The notes under the pieces are model-generated. The model had not been told where the DNA came from, ran no database searches, and worked only from the letters and a program-made list of their open reading frames with translations. Below, piece after piece: positions 29,448-39,056 of a stretch of 64,000 bases of DNA. The DNA comes from Methylophilus aquaticus (GTDB lineage: Bacteria > Pseudomonadota > Gammaproteobacteria > Burkholderiales > Methylophilaceae). The position numbers were made by a program, and so were the translations under genes. Where the stretch lies: the NCBI RefSeq assembly GCF_030769565.1, contig NZ_JAVCAP010000001.1:25401-89400 (forward strand), written 5' to 3'. Numbering within the stretch: the first letter of the stretch is position 1; every line of letters begins with the position of its first letter.

Positions 29448-30329
29448 TTATTCAATATTCTGTATTTGCTCGCGCATTTGCTCGATCAGCACTTTGAGCT
29501 GCATTGATACTTGTGTGGTCTCAATCGATACCGATTTGGACCCTAATGTATTGGCTTCACGGTTCATTTCCTGCATTAAAAAGTCCAGCTTCTTACCCAC
29601 TGCGCCGCCTGCAGCCAATATTCTGTCCATCTCGGTAATGTGCGATTGCAGGCGCGCCAGCTCTTCATCCACATCAATACGTTGTGCAAACAGCACCATT
29701 TCTTGACGGATGCGGTCATCCTCTTCGAGCAAGGCTTCGCGTAGCTTGGCCGTCAGTTTTTCCTGATACTGCGCGATCAGTTGCGGCAGCAGCGGTTTGA
29801 CGATGCCAATTTGCTCGCGCACGCCTTGCAGGCGGTCAAGCAGCACTTGCTTGAGTTTTTCACCCTCACGCTGACGTGCAGCAATGAGTTCTTTAATAGC
29901 TTGCAGCAAGCCCTCATGCAGACTTTGCGCCATGGCTTCAGTATCCACCGGGTCACTCTGGCAGATACCCGGTAGTTTGAAAATGTCCACCAGATTCACG
30001 GCTTGCGCGTCGGGAAAGTGTTCTCGCAAACGTGTCAGCGTTTGCGCAATTTGCGTCACCATTTGCGGATTCAGCACGACCGCTGACTGGGTAGCCGCAT
30101 CACTTTTCAGGCTCAGGCGGCACTCCACCTTGCCGCGTCCAAGATGCGTTTGCAGCAGTTCCCGTACCAGGGGCTCAAACTGGCGTAAGGCATCTTCAAT
30201 TTTGACATGCAGCTCCAGATAACGATGATTGACTGCACGCAGTTCAATCAGTAGCGTGCCACCGGGGAAGCGGGTTTCACGGGCGGCAAAGCCGGTCATA
30301 CTTAAAATGGTCGGGGCAGGACGGGTCAT
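29448..30329 (-). CDS. yicC: YicC-family endoribonuclease
   Basis: 293 aa, family length 287-295. Opens SMTGFAARETRFPGGTLLIELRAVNHRYLEL and ends FLMQEMNREANTLGSKSVSIETTQVSMQLKVLIEQMREQIQNIE, both near-invariant in YicC/YloC. These proteins are RNases that tune small-RNA levels. Usual neighbour of gmk; here the four Anbu-cluster genes separate the two. Divergent from the kinase gene. Confidence 0.95.
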   Translation of the reverse strand: MTRPAPTILSMTGFAARETRFPGGTLLIELRAVNHRYLELHVKIEDALRQFEPLVRELLQTHLGRGKVECRLSLKSDAATQSAVVLNPQMVTQIAQTLTRLREHFPDAQAVNLVDIFKLPGICQSDPVDTEAMAQSLHEGLLQAIKELIAARQREGEKLKQVLLDRLQGVREQIGIVKPLLPQLIAQYQEKLTAKLREALLEEDDRIRQEMVLFAQRIDVDEELARLQSHITEMDRILAAGGAVGKKLDFLMQEMNREANTLGSKSVSIETTQVSMQLKVLIEQMREQIQNIE

Positions 30330-30482
30330 GCGGGTCTTTCTTGAAAATAGTGCCAGAGGTATCGGGCTTGGGCTACTGGATTTGAAGTATCGCCCGATTG
30401 TATCAAATGCCTGTTGGTTGTGCGAAAATAGAAAGATGTCCTCCCTGAAACTGCGCGTACTGAAAACGCGCCCGATACTGTA

Positions 30483-31418
30483 TTGAAGCTAGCCACTAAA
30501 ATTGATTTTGCGTTGCCGGTGGGCACGGTGCTCAATGATTACACGATTACCCGTGTGCTCAGTCTGGGCGGGTTCAGCTTCGTCTACCTGGCGCAAGACA
30601 GCCAAAAGCATACCGTTGCTATTAAAGAGTACATGCCAGTGTCGCTGGCCGAGCGCGAAGGCACCACCGAAATCCGTTCCAATGGTAAGAACGAAGCTGC
30701 TTTCAAGCATGGCATGAAGTGCTTTTTTGAAGAGGGTCTGGCACTGGCCAACATCGAGCATAAAAATATCGTGCGCGTGCAGAATTTCTTCCGTGCCAAT
30801 AACACCGTCTATATGGTGATGAAATACGAGCGCGGCAAATCGCTGCAGGATTACATTATGGCCTTGCCAAATGCGGTGCCAGAAAACTTCCTGATCCGCA
30901 TGTTTGTGGAGCTGCTGAATGGCTTGCGCGAAGTACATACACGCAAATTGCTGCATATGGACATCAAACCGGCCAATATTTATATCCGGCTCGATGGTTC
31001 ACCAGTATTACTCGATTTTGGTTCGGCACGACAGGCTTTATCTGAAGTAACACTGGCGCCCACTTTCACCCCCGGCTTCGCGCCGCCCGAGCAATATTAT
31101 GACCGCAAGCACCTGGGGCCATGGAGTGATATTTACAGCATAGGGGCCAGCATGTATGCCTGTATGCAGCGTACCTCGCCGCAACCGGCAGACATGCGCA
31201 TGAAAACGGATAGCCTGGTGCCGGCCATGGCCGCAGGCAAGCAGGTGTATTCGGAAAAGCTGCTGGCGATTATTGACCACTGTATGCAACTCGATTACAT
31301 GCTGCGCCCGCAAAGCGTGTTTTCGCTGCAAAAGAAGATGTTGGCGGTGCGTGTCATAGACGACCCGCGTGGCTCGCTGGTGGATAAAATTATCAAGGTA
31401 CTGACAAAGCCGTTATGA
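30483..31418 (+). CDS. Serine/threonine protein kinase (Hanks type)
   Basis: 311 aa, kinase domain only, no membrane anchor or sensor domain. Gly-rich loop LSLGGFSFVYLA (about 27-37), ATP-binding Lys48 in VAIKEY, catalytic loop HMDIKPANIY with Asp160 (HMD in place of HRD, so a non-RD kinase) and DFG at 178-180. The start is probably TTG 30483; no ATG precedes the kinase fold in frame, so the start is uncertain. Overlaps the phosphatase gene by 4 nt; the two form a reversible phosphorylation pair. Targets unknown. Confidence 0.9.
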   Translation: MKLATKIDFALPVGTVLNDYTITRVLSLGGFSFVYLAQDSQKHTVAIKEYMPVSLAEREGTTEIRSNGKNEAAFKHGMKCFFEEGLALANIEHKNIVRVQNFFRANNTVYMVMKYERGKSLQDYIMALPNAVPENFLIRMFVELLNGLREVHTRKLLHMDIKPANIYIRLDGSPVLLDFGSARQALSEVTLAPTFTPGFAPPEQYYDRKHLGPWSDIYSIGASMYACMQRTSPQPADMRMKTDSLVPAMAAGKQVYSEKLLAIIDHCMQLDYMLRPQSVFSLQKKMLAVRVIDDPRGSLVDKIIKVLTKPL

Positions 31419-32344
31419 AGTTTTCTATTTCACAAGGCAGTCGCCAGGGGCCGCGTCCATACAATCAGGATCGCCTGGCGTATTCTTACAGCCGCCACGG
31501 CATTTTAATGGTGTTGGCAGATGGCATGGGCGGGCATCAACACGGCGAAGTGGCGGCCGATATTGCGGTCAAGGGCATGGTAGAAGCCTTTGAACGGGAA
31601 GCCTCGCCCATGATCGCACAGCCTGCACAATTTCTACGCGAGCAGATTGCCCGGGTGCACGCGGTGATTGAAAATGTGCGCTTGCGCAAACGGCTGATGG
31701 AGTCGCCGCGCACCACGATTGTGGTGGCGCTTATCCAACATAACACCTTGTTCTGTGGACATGTCGGCGACTCGCGTTTATACCTCTATCGTAATGGTCT
31801 GATCGAACACCAGACCCAAGATCACTCGGTTGTGCAGTCATTGTTGCGCGATGGAAAAATCCGCGCCGAAGAAGTGGCCCATCACCCCCACCGCAATAAA
31901 ATTTATAATTGTGTGGGCGGTGAACAGCCGCCGCAGATTGAGTTGGCGCCGCCCATGCCCTTGCGTGAAGGCGACGTAATTTTGCTATGTTCTGACGGTG
32001 TGTGGAACAGTGTGCCAGAGGTGTCTATCGCGCAGGATATGCTGGCCGCCAACATTAGTCAGGGCGTCACACGTCTGTTGGATGATGCCGAAGCTGCCAG
32101 TCAAACTGAGGGCGACAACATGAGTGCCATTGCCTTGCAGTGGGGCGAACGCCAGTCGGCGCCGCTCACTGTTTCTACCTTGGATTTACCGGTCAATGGC
32201 ACCACTACCATGATGAATCAGGTCGCGGTGACGCCGCACCCCTATGCGTTGGATCTGACCGACGACGAAATTGAACGGGCCATTGCCGAAATTCAGGAAG
32301 CGCTGGGTAAAAGCCGGCAATATATTAAAAAACAGGAATCTTAA
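31415..32344 (+). CDS. PP2C-family serine/threonine phosphatase
   Basis: 309 aa. PPM-fold motifs: RQGPRPYNQDRLAYS, VLADGMGGHQHGEVAA (metal-binding Asp), FCGHVGDSRLYLYRNG, VILLCSDGVWNSV and GDNMSAIALQW. Removes phosphate from Ser/Thr, presumably counteracting the overlapping kinase. C-terminal 60 residues are an extra helix outside the phosphatase fold. Lies 3 nt upstream of rph. Confidence 0.93.
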   Translation: MKFSISQGSRQGPRPYNQDRLAYSYSRHGILMVLADGMGGHQHGEVAADIAVKGMVEAFEREASPMIAQPAQFLREQIARVHAVIENVRLRKRLMESPRTTIVVALIQHNTLFCGHVGDSRLYLYRNGLIEHQTQDHSVVQSLLRDGKIRAEEVAHHPHRNKIYNCVGGEQPPQIELAPPMPLREGDVILLCSDGVWNSVPEVSIAQDMLAANISQGVTRLLDDAEAASQTEGDNMSAIALQWGERQSAPLTVSTLDLPVNGTTTMMNQVAVTPHPYALDLTDDEIERAIAEIQEALGKSRQYIKKQES

Positions 32345-32347
32345 ACC

Positions 32348-33070
32348 ATGAACAGACCCAGTCAGCGCGCGAATGATCAGTTGCGCAGCATCGAAATCCA
32401 CCGTCACTACACCAAGCACGCCGAAGGTTCGGTGCTGATCAAATTTGGCGATACCCATGTGATTTGTACCGCCAGCGTCGAAGAAAAAGTGCCAGGCTTT
32501 TTAAAGGGCAAAGGTCAGGGCTGGGTGACGGCTGAATATGGCATGCTACCCCGTTCGACTGGCAGTCGCATGGACCGTGAAGCGGCCAGAGGCAAGCAAA
32601 GCGGACGCACACAGGAAATTCAACGCCTGATCGGCCGCAGCCTGCGCGCAGTGATTGATTTGCAAAAACTCGGCGAGCGTACCATTCATTTTGACTGTGA
32701 CGTGATTCAGGCCGATGGCGGCACCCGTACCGCCAGTATTACCGGCGCCTATGTCGCCATGGTCGATGCGGTCAGCACCTTGCTCAACAAAGGCCTGATC
32801 AAGGAAACACCGATTAAAGAAGCCGTCGCGGCGATTTCCGTCGGCGTCTATCAAGGCGTGCCGGTACTGGATCTGGATTACATTGAAGACTCCGATTGTG
32901 ATACGGACATGAACGTGGTGATGACAGGCCGTGGCGGTTTTGTCGAAATTCAGGGCACCGCCGAAGGCGAACCATTTGCGCGTGAAACCATGCAGCAGAT
33001 GCTGGACCTGGCCGCCAAAGGCATTGCCGAACTGGGCATACTGCAACAACAGGCACTGGCAAAGGATTAA
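32348..33070 (+). CDS. rph: Ribonuclease PH
   Basis: Phosphorolytic 3' exonuclease that trims tRNA and other RNA 3' ends. 240 aa, standard. Motifs: [86 protein letters not shown] and [20 protein letters not shown]. Operon with the phosphatase gene upstream and rdgB downstream (2-nt gap). Confidence 0.98.
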   Translation: MNRPSQRANDQLRSIEIHRHYTKHAEGSVLIKFGDTHVICTASVEEKVPGFLKGKGQGWVTAEYGMLPRSTGSRMDREAARGKQSGRTQEIQRLIGRSLRAVIDLQKLGERTIHFDCDVIQADGGTRTASITGAYVAMVDAVSTLLNKGLIKETPIKEAVAAISVGVYQGVPVLDLDYIEDSDCDTDMNVVMTGRGGFVEIQGTAEGEPFARETMQQMLDLAAKGIAELGILQQQALAKD

Positions 33071-33072
33071 GC

Positions 33073-33696
33073 ATGGCGCTGCCGTTCGAAAAACTGGTGA
33101 TCGCTTCCGGCAACAATGGCAAGCTGCGCGAGTTTGCACATTTGCTGGCCCCGCTCAATGTGCAGATTCTCCCGCAAGGCGAATTGCAGGTGCCAGAGTG
33201 TCCGGAGCCACATTGCACTTTTATTGAAAACGCGCTGGCAAAAGCGCGCCATGCCAGCCAGCATACTGGCCTGCCGGCACTGGCGGATGATTCCGGCTTG
33301 TGCGTCGATGCCCTGCAAGGCGCACCCGGTGTACTTTCGGCGCGTTACGCCGGGCCGCAACCACCCAACAGCCTGCTCACGCAAGACGAACGCAATAACG
33401 ACAAATTGCTCGAAGCCATGCAACGCATCAGTGATCGCCGCGCCCATTTTTATACGGTACTGGTGCTGGTGCGTCACGCGAACGATCCGCAACCTCTGAT
33501 TGCCGAAGGTCTGTGGCAAGGCGAAATCCTGCGCGAGTTTCGTGGCAGCGATGGCTTTGGCTATGACCCGATTTTTATGGATGCCAAGACCGGTAAAACC
33601 GTGGCAGAATTACCGCTTGAAATTAAAAGCCGCATCAGTCATCGCGGGCAAGCGATGACCAAACTGCTGCAACAGCTGGAAAGATTAAGCACATGA
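33073..33696 (+). CDS. rdgB: XTP/dITP pyrophosphatase (non-canonical purine NTP hydrolase)
   Basis: House-cleaning enzyme that hydrolyses dITP, XTP and ITP to monophosphates. 207 aa. Family motifs: VIASGNNGKLREFAHLL, CTFIENALAKARHASQHTGLPALADDSGLCVDAL, FRGSDGFGYDPIFMD and SHRGQAMTKLL. 2 nt after rph and overlapping the next gene by 4 nt. In many betaproteobacteria hemW follows rdgB; here it is 12 kb away. Confidence 0.97.
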   Translation: MALPFEKLVIASGNNGKLREFAHLLAPLNVQILPQGELQVPECPEPHCTFIENALAKARHASQHTGLPALADDSGLCVDALQGAPGVLSARYAGPQPPNSLLTQDERNNDKLLEAMQRISDRRAHFYTVLVLVRHANDPQPLIAEGLWQGEILREFRGSDGFGYDPIFMDAKTGKTVAELPLEIKSRISHRGQAMTKLLQQLERLST

Positions 33697-33908
33697 ACAC
33701 TGAATGGCCTAAATGGCTGCGTGACGATGGTTCGGTGGTTTCCTGTACCGAAAAAGTCAAAGTCATGACTGAAAATTTTGACGAACTTAAGCAGATCGCA
33801 CAAGATGCGCTCGAAGACGGCTTGCTGATGGAAGTGAGCGAAGCACAGATGCGCAAAGCGTTACACGACCTCGTAGATCAATTGATTAATCCGTATAACA
33901 AAATCTAG
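33693..33908 (+). CDS. Small conserved-looking hypothetical protein
   Basis: 71 aa, acidic, helical, no recognised domain ([43 protein letters not shown]). Translationally coupled to rdgB by an ATGA overlap, so very likely a real gene. Followed within 15 nt by recQ. Function unknown. Confidence 0.78.
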   Translation: MNTEWPKWLRDDGSVVSCTEKVKVMTENFDELKQIAQDALEDGLLMEVSEAQMRKALHDLVDQLINPYNKI

Positions 33909-33922
33909 GCGTGCTATCCCAC

Positions 33923-35749
33923 ATGGCCAGCCTCTCACCACAGCACATCCTCCACGACGTTTTCGGTTACAACCAGTTCCGCCAACAGCAACAAGCCATC
34001 GTGGAACACGTCATCAGTGGGCAGGATGCGCTGGTGCTGATGCCCACCGGCGGCGGCAAATCCCTGTGTTACCAGATTCCCGCCCTCGCACGCGAAGGTC
34101 TCGCCATTGTCGTTTCGCCCTTGATTGCCCTCATGCAAGACCAGGTCGAGGCCTTGCAGCAATTGGGCGTCAACGCAGCATTCCTGAATTCCAGTTTAAG
34201 CGCAGAAGACAATGCCCGCATCACCCGCCAGGTCGTCAGTGGTGAAATCAAATTACTCTACGTCGCCCCCGAGCGGCTAATGGTCGGCAGTTTTTTAAGT
34301 CTGCTGGATGAAGTACAACAGCACGTTGGCCTCGCTCTGTTTGCCATCGACGAAGCGCATTGCGTCTCGCAATGGGGCCATGATTTCCGGCCTGAATACC
34401 GTCAGCTTACCGTGCTGCATAATCGCTTCCCCGATGTGCCCCGTATCGCGCTGACTGCGACGGCCGATGCACCGACACGTGCTGAAATTATCAGTCAGCT
34501 TAATCTCGATAATGCCCGCCAGTTTGTCTCCAGTTTTGACCGTCCGAATATCCGTTACCACGTTGGCATTAAAAATAACGCCCGCCAGCAACTACAAGCC
34601 TTTTTGGAACGTGAACACACGGACGATGCCGGTATTATTTATTGTTTATCACGCCGAAAAGTCGAAGAAACGGCCGCTTGGCTGGTGGAAAAAGGCTGGC
34701 CTGCTTTAGCCTATCACGCCGGTTTACCCGCACAGTTACGCGAGCACAATCAGCGTCGTTTTTTGCGTGAAGAAGGCATCATCATGGTGGCAACCATTGC
34801 GTTCGGCATGGGCATCGATAAACCCAATGTGCGCTTTGTCGCCCATTTAGACCTGCCCAAAAGCATGGAAGGCTATTATCAGGAGACTGGCCGCGCCGGG
34901 CGCGATGGCCTGCCTGCCAATGCCTGGATGGTCTACGGCATGGGCGATGTGGTCTCCATGCGGCAAATGCTAGATAGCGGCGAAGCCTCCGAAGAGCGCA
35001 AACGGCTGGAGCGGTTGAAACTCGATGCCCTGCTAGGCTACTGCGAATCCACCGCCTGCCGCCATCAAAGCATTTTGCGCTACTTTGGCGAGAGCCACCC
35101 CGGTGCCTGTGACCAGTGCGACAACTGTCTGCACCCGGTTGAAACCTGGCAAGCCACCCAAGTCGCGCAAATGGCACTTTCGTGCGTCTTCCGCACTGGG
35201 CAACGCTTTGGTGCAGGCCATTTAATTGATGTGCTCACCGGCAAACTCACCCCGCAAGTCGAGCGCTTTAACCATCAGCAAGTCAGCACCTTCGGCATCG
35301 GCAAAACACTTAACCAGGCGCAATGGAGCGGCGTTTACCGTCAACTGATTGCCGCCGGTTTTTTAGAAACCGATATGTCAGGCTATGGTGGCTTGCACCT
35401 GACTGAAGCCGCCCGCCCGGTACTCAAAGGCGAGCAGGAAGTCTGGCTACGCCGTGATGCCGAACCCGAAAAGAAACTCAGCAAAGCCGAACGCAGCGCC
35501 CGTGCCAAAGAAGCGTTTGCCGGTGCCAGCGACGACCCGCTCTGGCAAGCGCTCAAAGCCAAACGGCTGGAACTGGCCAAAGAGCAAGGTGTGCCGCCCT
35601 ATGTGATTTTTCACGACAGTACTTTGCTTGAAATTCATAACCGTCAGCCGCAGACCTTAGAGGAAATGGGGCAGATTAGCGGCATAGGCCAAGCCAAATT
35701 GCAGAAATATGGTGATGCGTTTTTGCAGGTGCTCGAAGAGATGGCTTAA
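33923..35749 (+). CDS. recQ: ATP-dependent DNA helicase RecQ
   Basis: 608 aa from ATG 33923 (a GTG at 33911 is also possible). SF2 3'-5' helicase: Walker [19 protein letters not shown] box [19 protein letters not shown], motif [41 protein letters not shown], zinc-binding Cys set around [12 protein letters not shown] and CDQCDNC, winged helix, and C-terminal HRDC domain. Acts in recombination and fork repair. 14 nt downstream of the small gene, so probably part of the rph operon. Confidence 0.97.
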   Translation: MASLSPQHILHDVFGYNQFRQQQQAIVEHVISGQDALVLMPTGGGKSLCYQIPALAREGLAIVVSPLIALMQDQVEALQQLGVNAAFLNSSLSAEDNARITRQVVSGEIKLLYVAPERLMVGSFLSLLDEVQQHVGLALFAIDEAHCVSQWGHDFRPEYRQLTVLHNRFPDVPRIALTATADAPTRAEIISQLNLDNARQFVSSFDRPNIRYHVGIKNNARQQLQAFLEREHTDDAGIIYCLSRRKVEETAAWLVEKGWPALAYHAGLPAQLREHNQRRFLREEGIIMVATIAFGMGIDKPNVRFVAHLDLPKSMEGYYQETGRAGRDGLPANAWMVYGMGDVVSMRQMLDSGEASEERKRLERLKLDALLGYCESTACRHQSILRYFGESHPGACDQCDNCLHPVETWQATQVAQMALSCVFRTGQRFGAGHLIDVLTGKLTPQVERFNHQQVSTFGIGKTLNQAQWSGVYRQLIAAGFLETDMSGYGGLHLTEAARPVLKGEQEVWLRRDAEPEKKLSKAERSARAKEAFAGASDDPLWQALKAKRLELAKEQGVPPYVIFHDSTLLEIHNRQPQTLEEMGQISGIGQAKLQKYGDAFLQVLEEMA

Positions 35750-35868
35750 AAAGCCATTTGTGCTTTTTTAATATTGATCCCCATTGGCCCGGGTTTGCCT
35801 GGCGATGTTGCCGATTCACTTAAACAGTAGTCAATGCAGCAACGGCTGCAAACTGGATTGGCGACGAA

Positions 35869-36078
35869 TCAGTCTTTTTTGTTTAACAGCTTGCGAATCA
35901 GCCGATTGGCGCTGATTGCAGCCAGTGTGGCCCCAAACTCATAATCATCAAAGCGCGAAGCTTCAATATAAGGCAGCGCCACCAGCTTGCCATTAATCAG
36001 GCAGATGCGGCACATGTCTTGCCACACTTCGTGTGTTTGTGGCTGGGTCGGGTGTTGGTGGGGCTGGGCTTGTTCCAT
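35869..36078 (-). CDS. Small hypothetical protein
   Basis: 69 aa, not recognised. N-terminus is His/Gln/Pro-rich, then WQDMCRICLINGKLVALPYIEASRFDDYEFGATLAAISANRLIRKLLNKKD, which looks like a compact folded unit. Converges with recQ across about 120 nt that contain an imperfect AAAAAGC/GCTTTTT hairpin (35748-35768). Function unknown. Confidence 0.6.
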   Translation of the reverse strand: MEQAQPHQHPTQPQTHEVWQDMCRICLINGKLVALPYIEASRFDDYEFGATLAAISANRLIRKLLNKKD

Positions 36079-36292
36079 GCTGAGCGGTATACAAAATACA
36101 ATAGGTTTAACTCATTATCTCCAACTGCCATATTCACTCAATAGCCTGTTCGGGCTATCCACTTTTTTCGGGTGGTGTGAATAAGACAGTGATTTAAAGC
36201 TATGTAAAGCCAGCGTGACAAGCTTGGCTGTGCAACATGTTCCGGTGCTTTAATAAAGTTTGCTGTACCCAACAACAATCAGGAGAAAAGCG

Positions 36293-36634
36293 ATGGCAGG
36301 ATGGTTTGAACTGACAAAAAGCGACGCCAACGGGCAATTCAGCTTTGCGCTGAAAGCTGGCAATGGCGAACAAATATTAAAAAGTGAGCAATACACCACC
36401 AGGGCTGCCGCAATAAACGGCATCGAATCTGTACGCAAAAACAGCCCGCTGGATGAGCGTTTTGAAAAACTCACGGCTAAAAATGGCAGCCCCTATTTCA
36501 ACCTGCTGGCAGGCAATCACCAGATTATCGGCACCAGCCAGATGTATGCCTCCGAAGCCTCGCGCGACAACGGCATTGCCTCGGTAAAAAACAACGGCCA
36601 GGCAGAAACAGTGAAAGACCTCACCGGCGCATAA
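36293..36634 (+). CDS. YegP/DUF1508-family protein, two repeats
   Basis: 113 aa built of two tandem DUF1508 units (about 1-55, FELTKSDANGQFSFALKAGNGEQILKSEQYTTRAAAINGIESV; about 57-105, FEKLTAKNGSPYFNLLAGNHQIIGTSQMY). E. coli YegP has the same tandem form. Function unknown, often stress-linked. AGGAG lies 6 nt before ATG 36293. Followed by a strong terminator. Confidence 0.88.
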   Translation: MAGWFELTKSDANGQFSFALKAGNGEQILKSEQYTTRAAAINGIESVRKNSPLDERFEKLTAKNGSPYFNLLAGNHQIIGTSQMYASEASRDNGIASVKNNGQAETVKDLTGA

Positions 36635-36661
36635 CTGTCTCTAAGCGATGGATTAGCTGTA

Positions 36662-36687
36662 AGCCCTGCACACTGCAGGGCTTTTTG
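36662..36687 (+). terminator. Rho-independent terminator after the DUF1508 gene
   Basis: AGCCCTGCA, loop CAC, TGCAGGGCT then TTTTTG: perfect 9-bp stem with T-tract. Confidence 0.92.
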
Positions 36688-36761
36688 TTTTGGGTAATTA
36701 AAGCATGAGACTTTTGCACGCACTAAAAAAGAGTCAATTTTTAACAAAAGAAGCAATCACC

Positions 36762-36788
36762 CGTCATTCCCGCAAAAGCGGGAATCCA
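36762..36788. repeat. Short palindromic repeat, REP-like (CATTCCCGC...GCGGGAATCC)
   Basis: GTCATTCCCGC, loop AAAA, GCGGGAATCCA: a hairpin of the type scattered through many beta- and gammaproteobacterial genomes. A derivative with the same outer arms but an expanded centre lies at 46908-47011. A 27-nt stretch; GAGGATGACGAA downstream (36864-36875) resembles a tail often seen with such units. Confidence 0.65.
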
Positions 36789-36967
36789 TTTTAATCACTC
36801 GCTTACATGGAGCCGCGCGTTCGAGAGCATTTTCTGCAGGTATTGCCTTCTACAACCATTACGCGAGGATGACGAAGTGATGCGTTTTTTCAGGTGTTGA
36901 AACAAATATCCCAAAAAGTGTCTTTTAAGTTTTCCGTAAAGCTTGACACCTTGAAATGATCGCTCTA

Positions 36968-36979
36968 ATGTATATACAT
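36968..36979. promoter_or_regulatory. Putative operator of the VapBC-type pair
   Basis: ATGTATATACAT, a perfect 12-bp palindrome 25 nt before the antitoxin start. Position and symmetry fit the operator bound by AbrB/SpoVT-type antitoxins that repress their own operon. Confidence 0.55.
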
Positions 36980-37004
36980 GGATAAACATTATTTGGGGTT
37001 AATC

Positions 37005-37253
37005 ATGGAATTAAAAATCGCAAAATGGGGTAACAGTCTGGCCGTGCGCTTGCCTTCGAGTATCGCCAAACAAATGCAAATCCAGGATGGTGATAGTGTA
37101 GAAGTCAGCTTAAACCCACAAGGCGAATTGGTGCTTGCCCCCCAAAAATCTTTTGATAAAACTGAATTTATTCAAGATCTGCTTGCGCTCCAGCAAGCGC
37201 TCCCCGAGACAACTTCAGTGATAGAGGTCATGCGTAATCAAGAACGGTACTAA
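37005..37253 (+). CDS. AbrB/MazE-type antitoxin
   Basis: 82 aa. Swapped-hairpin DNA-binding domain MELKIAKWGNSLAVRLPSSIAKQMQIQDGDSVEVSL in residues 1-36, then a C-terminal tail (LLALQQALPETTSVIEVM) that should block the toxin. TGGGGTT precedes ATG 37005. Overlaps the PIN toxin gene by one base. Neutralises the ribonuclease and represses the operon. Confidence 0.9.
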   Translation: MELKIAKWGNSLAVRLPSSIAKQMQIQDGDSVEVSLNPQGELVLAPQKSFDKTEFIQDLLALQQALPETTSVIEVMRNQERY

Positions 37254-37675
37254 TGATGTGCTATGTTGATACCAGCGTTATCGTAGCTATGCTCACACAC
37301 GAGCCTAAGTCGGCGGTCTGCATCGAATGGTTTAAAAATCAAAAACAGCTCCCGCAAAGTACTGATTGGCTAATCGCAGAATTTAATAGTGCGATTTCGC
37401 TCAAGCTGCGCACGGGACAATTACAAGCAGAACAAGCCACAGCCATCTTGCAGACATTTGAAACCCTCATTAGTGGCGGCATCAAACTTTTACCCATCAA
37501 CCGAGAAATTTACAGTCAGGCGGGTGCGCTAATTCGTAGTCATCCTAATTTACGCGCAGGCGATGCGCTGTATCTCAGTGTGGCATTAGGCGCTGGAATA
37601 AAGGAGTTTGTGACTTTGGATAATAATCAGTCAAAAACCGCGCAAGAAATGGGTTTCTCTTGTGAGGTAATGTGA
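37253..37675 (+). CDS. PIN-domain ribonuclease toxin, VapC type
   Basis: 140 aa. PIN acidic residues are visible: CYVDTSVIVAML (Asp6), WLIAEFNSAISLKLR (Glu), NLRAGDALYLSVAL (Asp) and FVTLDNNQ (Asp). Such toxins cut tRNA or rRNA. Start ATG 37253 overlaps the antitoxin stop (TAATG). Together a complete type II toxin-antitoxin module. Confidence 0.92.
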   Translation: MMCYVDTSVIVAMLTHEPKSAVCIEWFKNQKQLPQSTDWLIAEFNSAISLKLRTGQLQAEQATAILQTFETLISGGIKLLPINREIYSQAGALIRSHPNLRAGDALYLSVALGAGIKEFVTLDNNQSKTAQEMGFSCEVM

Positions 37676-37772
37676 TTTTGCAAAACCTCTGGGTAACAAA
37701 AATTTGTTACATAGCAAAAGTGCCTTGCGGCTAACTTAATGGTTGCGGCATCAAGAAACAAGGGATTTTTTT

Positions 37773-38054
37773 ATGGAAATGCAACAACCTTCTCACCCCG
37801 GTGAGGTATTAAAAGAATACCTACCCTTCAATTACAGTGTGACAGACGCTGCAAAACACCTTGGTATTACCCGCGCAGCCCTCTCGCGCATACTTAATGG
37901 CAAAGCTGGCATCAGTGCAGAAATGGATTTGAGGCTGGCAGATGCATTAGGCACTTCACCTGGTTTTTGGTCATGCATGCAAGTGCAATACGATATTTGG
38001 CAGGCCAAGCAACATTACAAACACCAAATTTCAAGGTTTTTAAATGCAGCATAA
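37773..38054 (+). CDS. higA: HigA-family antitoxin, no HigB toxin next to it
   Basis: 93 aa. PSHPGEVLKEYLPFNYSVTDAAKHLGITRAALSRILNGKAGISAEMDLRLADALG is the HigA/VapI helix-turn-helix pattern. ATG 37773 chosen; the frame is open 30 nt further. HigB normally precedes HigA, but the 97 nt between the PIN toxin and this gene hold no toxin. Either it is orphan, serves as an unlinked regulator, or the toxin has been lost. Confidence 0.85.
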   Translation: MEMQQPSHPGEVLKEYLPFNYSVTDAAKHLGITRAALSRILNGKAGISAEMDLRLADALGTSPGFWSCMQVQYDIWQAKQHYKHQISRFLNAA

Positions 38055-38216
38055 GGATGTTTTAGCTGTATTAAAAATCTATCGAGACTGACTCCATCGA
38101 TTCTTCAAGACGGTATCTGCCCCCTAGTTTTATGCATGCCTCAAAAAATGATGGCTGAATGAGTTGATTGGGAGTTGATTGGGGTCGGAGTAAAATAACA
38201 GCATTGAACTAATAGT

Positions 38217-39047
38217 TTAGTTTTGTGCCACCTCTTGCTGAGGCACATCAGCAAGACTCAAGTAGTCCAGTCTCCAGCGCTTCAATCGCCTAAATACCAG
38301 ATAGGGCATCGCCGCATCTGAAATGGCTTCGCAACTTACTAATTCAATCTTTTTCCAACTGTTGGTTGGATGCAACAACCTCTGCTCAAACGCCTTTTGA
38401 ACTCTTACTACTGCGTTTGTAGCTGAATTAAACGCACGCCCCTCATTTGACTCGGAAGCATACAAAATATAGATATCAAGCTTGTATAAATCATCATCTC
38501 CATTACGGGTTATATCTTCTCCGTCATCGAGATTGAAAAGGACAGCTAGGATATCTTCGCCACCAGGCCTTACAGCCTCAGATATTGCTTTTGCCAATTT
38601 TGAAGATTGTAGTCTATCTTCAAACTCATCTGGAAATGCTGACCGATAATATCGGCTTCCCAGCCAATATTGATATGTCCTTAAATCATCGACACTTAAA
38701 GAATATGTTTTAGAGGGGTTAATTTTTTCAAAATGGTTTTTAGCTATAACACTTTTTCGAGGGGCTTGAAACTCAACATAGAGAGTCGATTGTCCGATTA
38801 CAGTCGTATGCAATCTTCTGGCTGTTTTTGCATCAGCACAATTTCCATCAATCTTGTTAATTACATTCCCAACAATAAATTCTACGACAGGCTCGATTTC
38901 TGGAGGTCGAGTTAAATCGCAATCATGAGAAGCAATAATTACTAGCGATGTATGTATTTCATCGGGATTTATTAATCCCAAGGAAACGGCATCACTCGGC
39001 TCTACAATAGAGCCTTGCCTCCAAAGAGTTGTGCGCCATTCATACAT
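38217..39047 (-). CDS. Unknown protein with an SHDCDL motif, third gene of an AT-rich operon
   Basis: 276 aa, soluble, not assigned to a family. Near the N-terminus it has a hydrophobic strand ending in ASHDCDLTRPPE (residues 39-50); the Cys-His-Asp grouping on a strand-loop resembles a metal or catalytic site, but this is inference. The rest is acidic and mixed. Starts 9 nt after the helix-turn-helix gene, so one operon. Base composition is clearly more AT-rich than the neighbours, suggesting horizontal arrival. Confidence 0.72.
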   Translation of the reverse strand: MYEWRTTLWRQGSIVEPSDAVSLGLINPDEIHTSLVIIASHDCDLTRPPEIEPVVEFIVGNVINKIDGNCADAKTARRLHTTVIGQSTLYVEFQAPRKSVIAKNHFEKINPSKTYSLSVDDLRTYQYWLGSRYYRSAFPDEFEDRLQSSKLAKAISEAVRPGGEDILAVLFNLDDGEDITRNGDDDLYKLDIYILYASESNEGRAFNSATNAVVRVQKAFEQRLLHPTNSWKKIELVSCEAISDAAMPYLVFRRLKRWRLDYLSLADVPQQEVAQN

Positions 39048-39056
39048 GTGTTGTTT

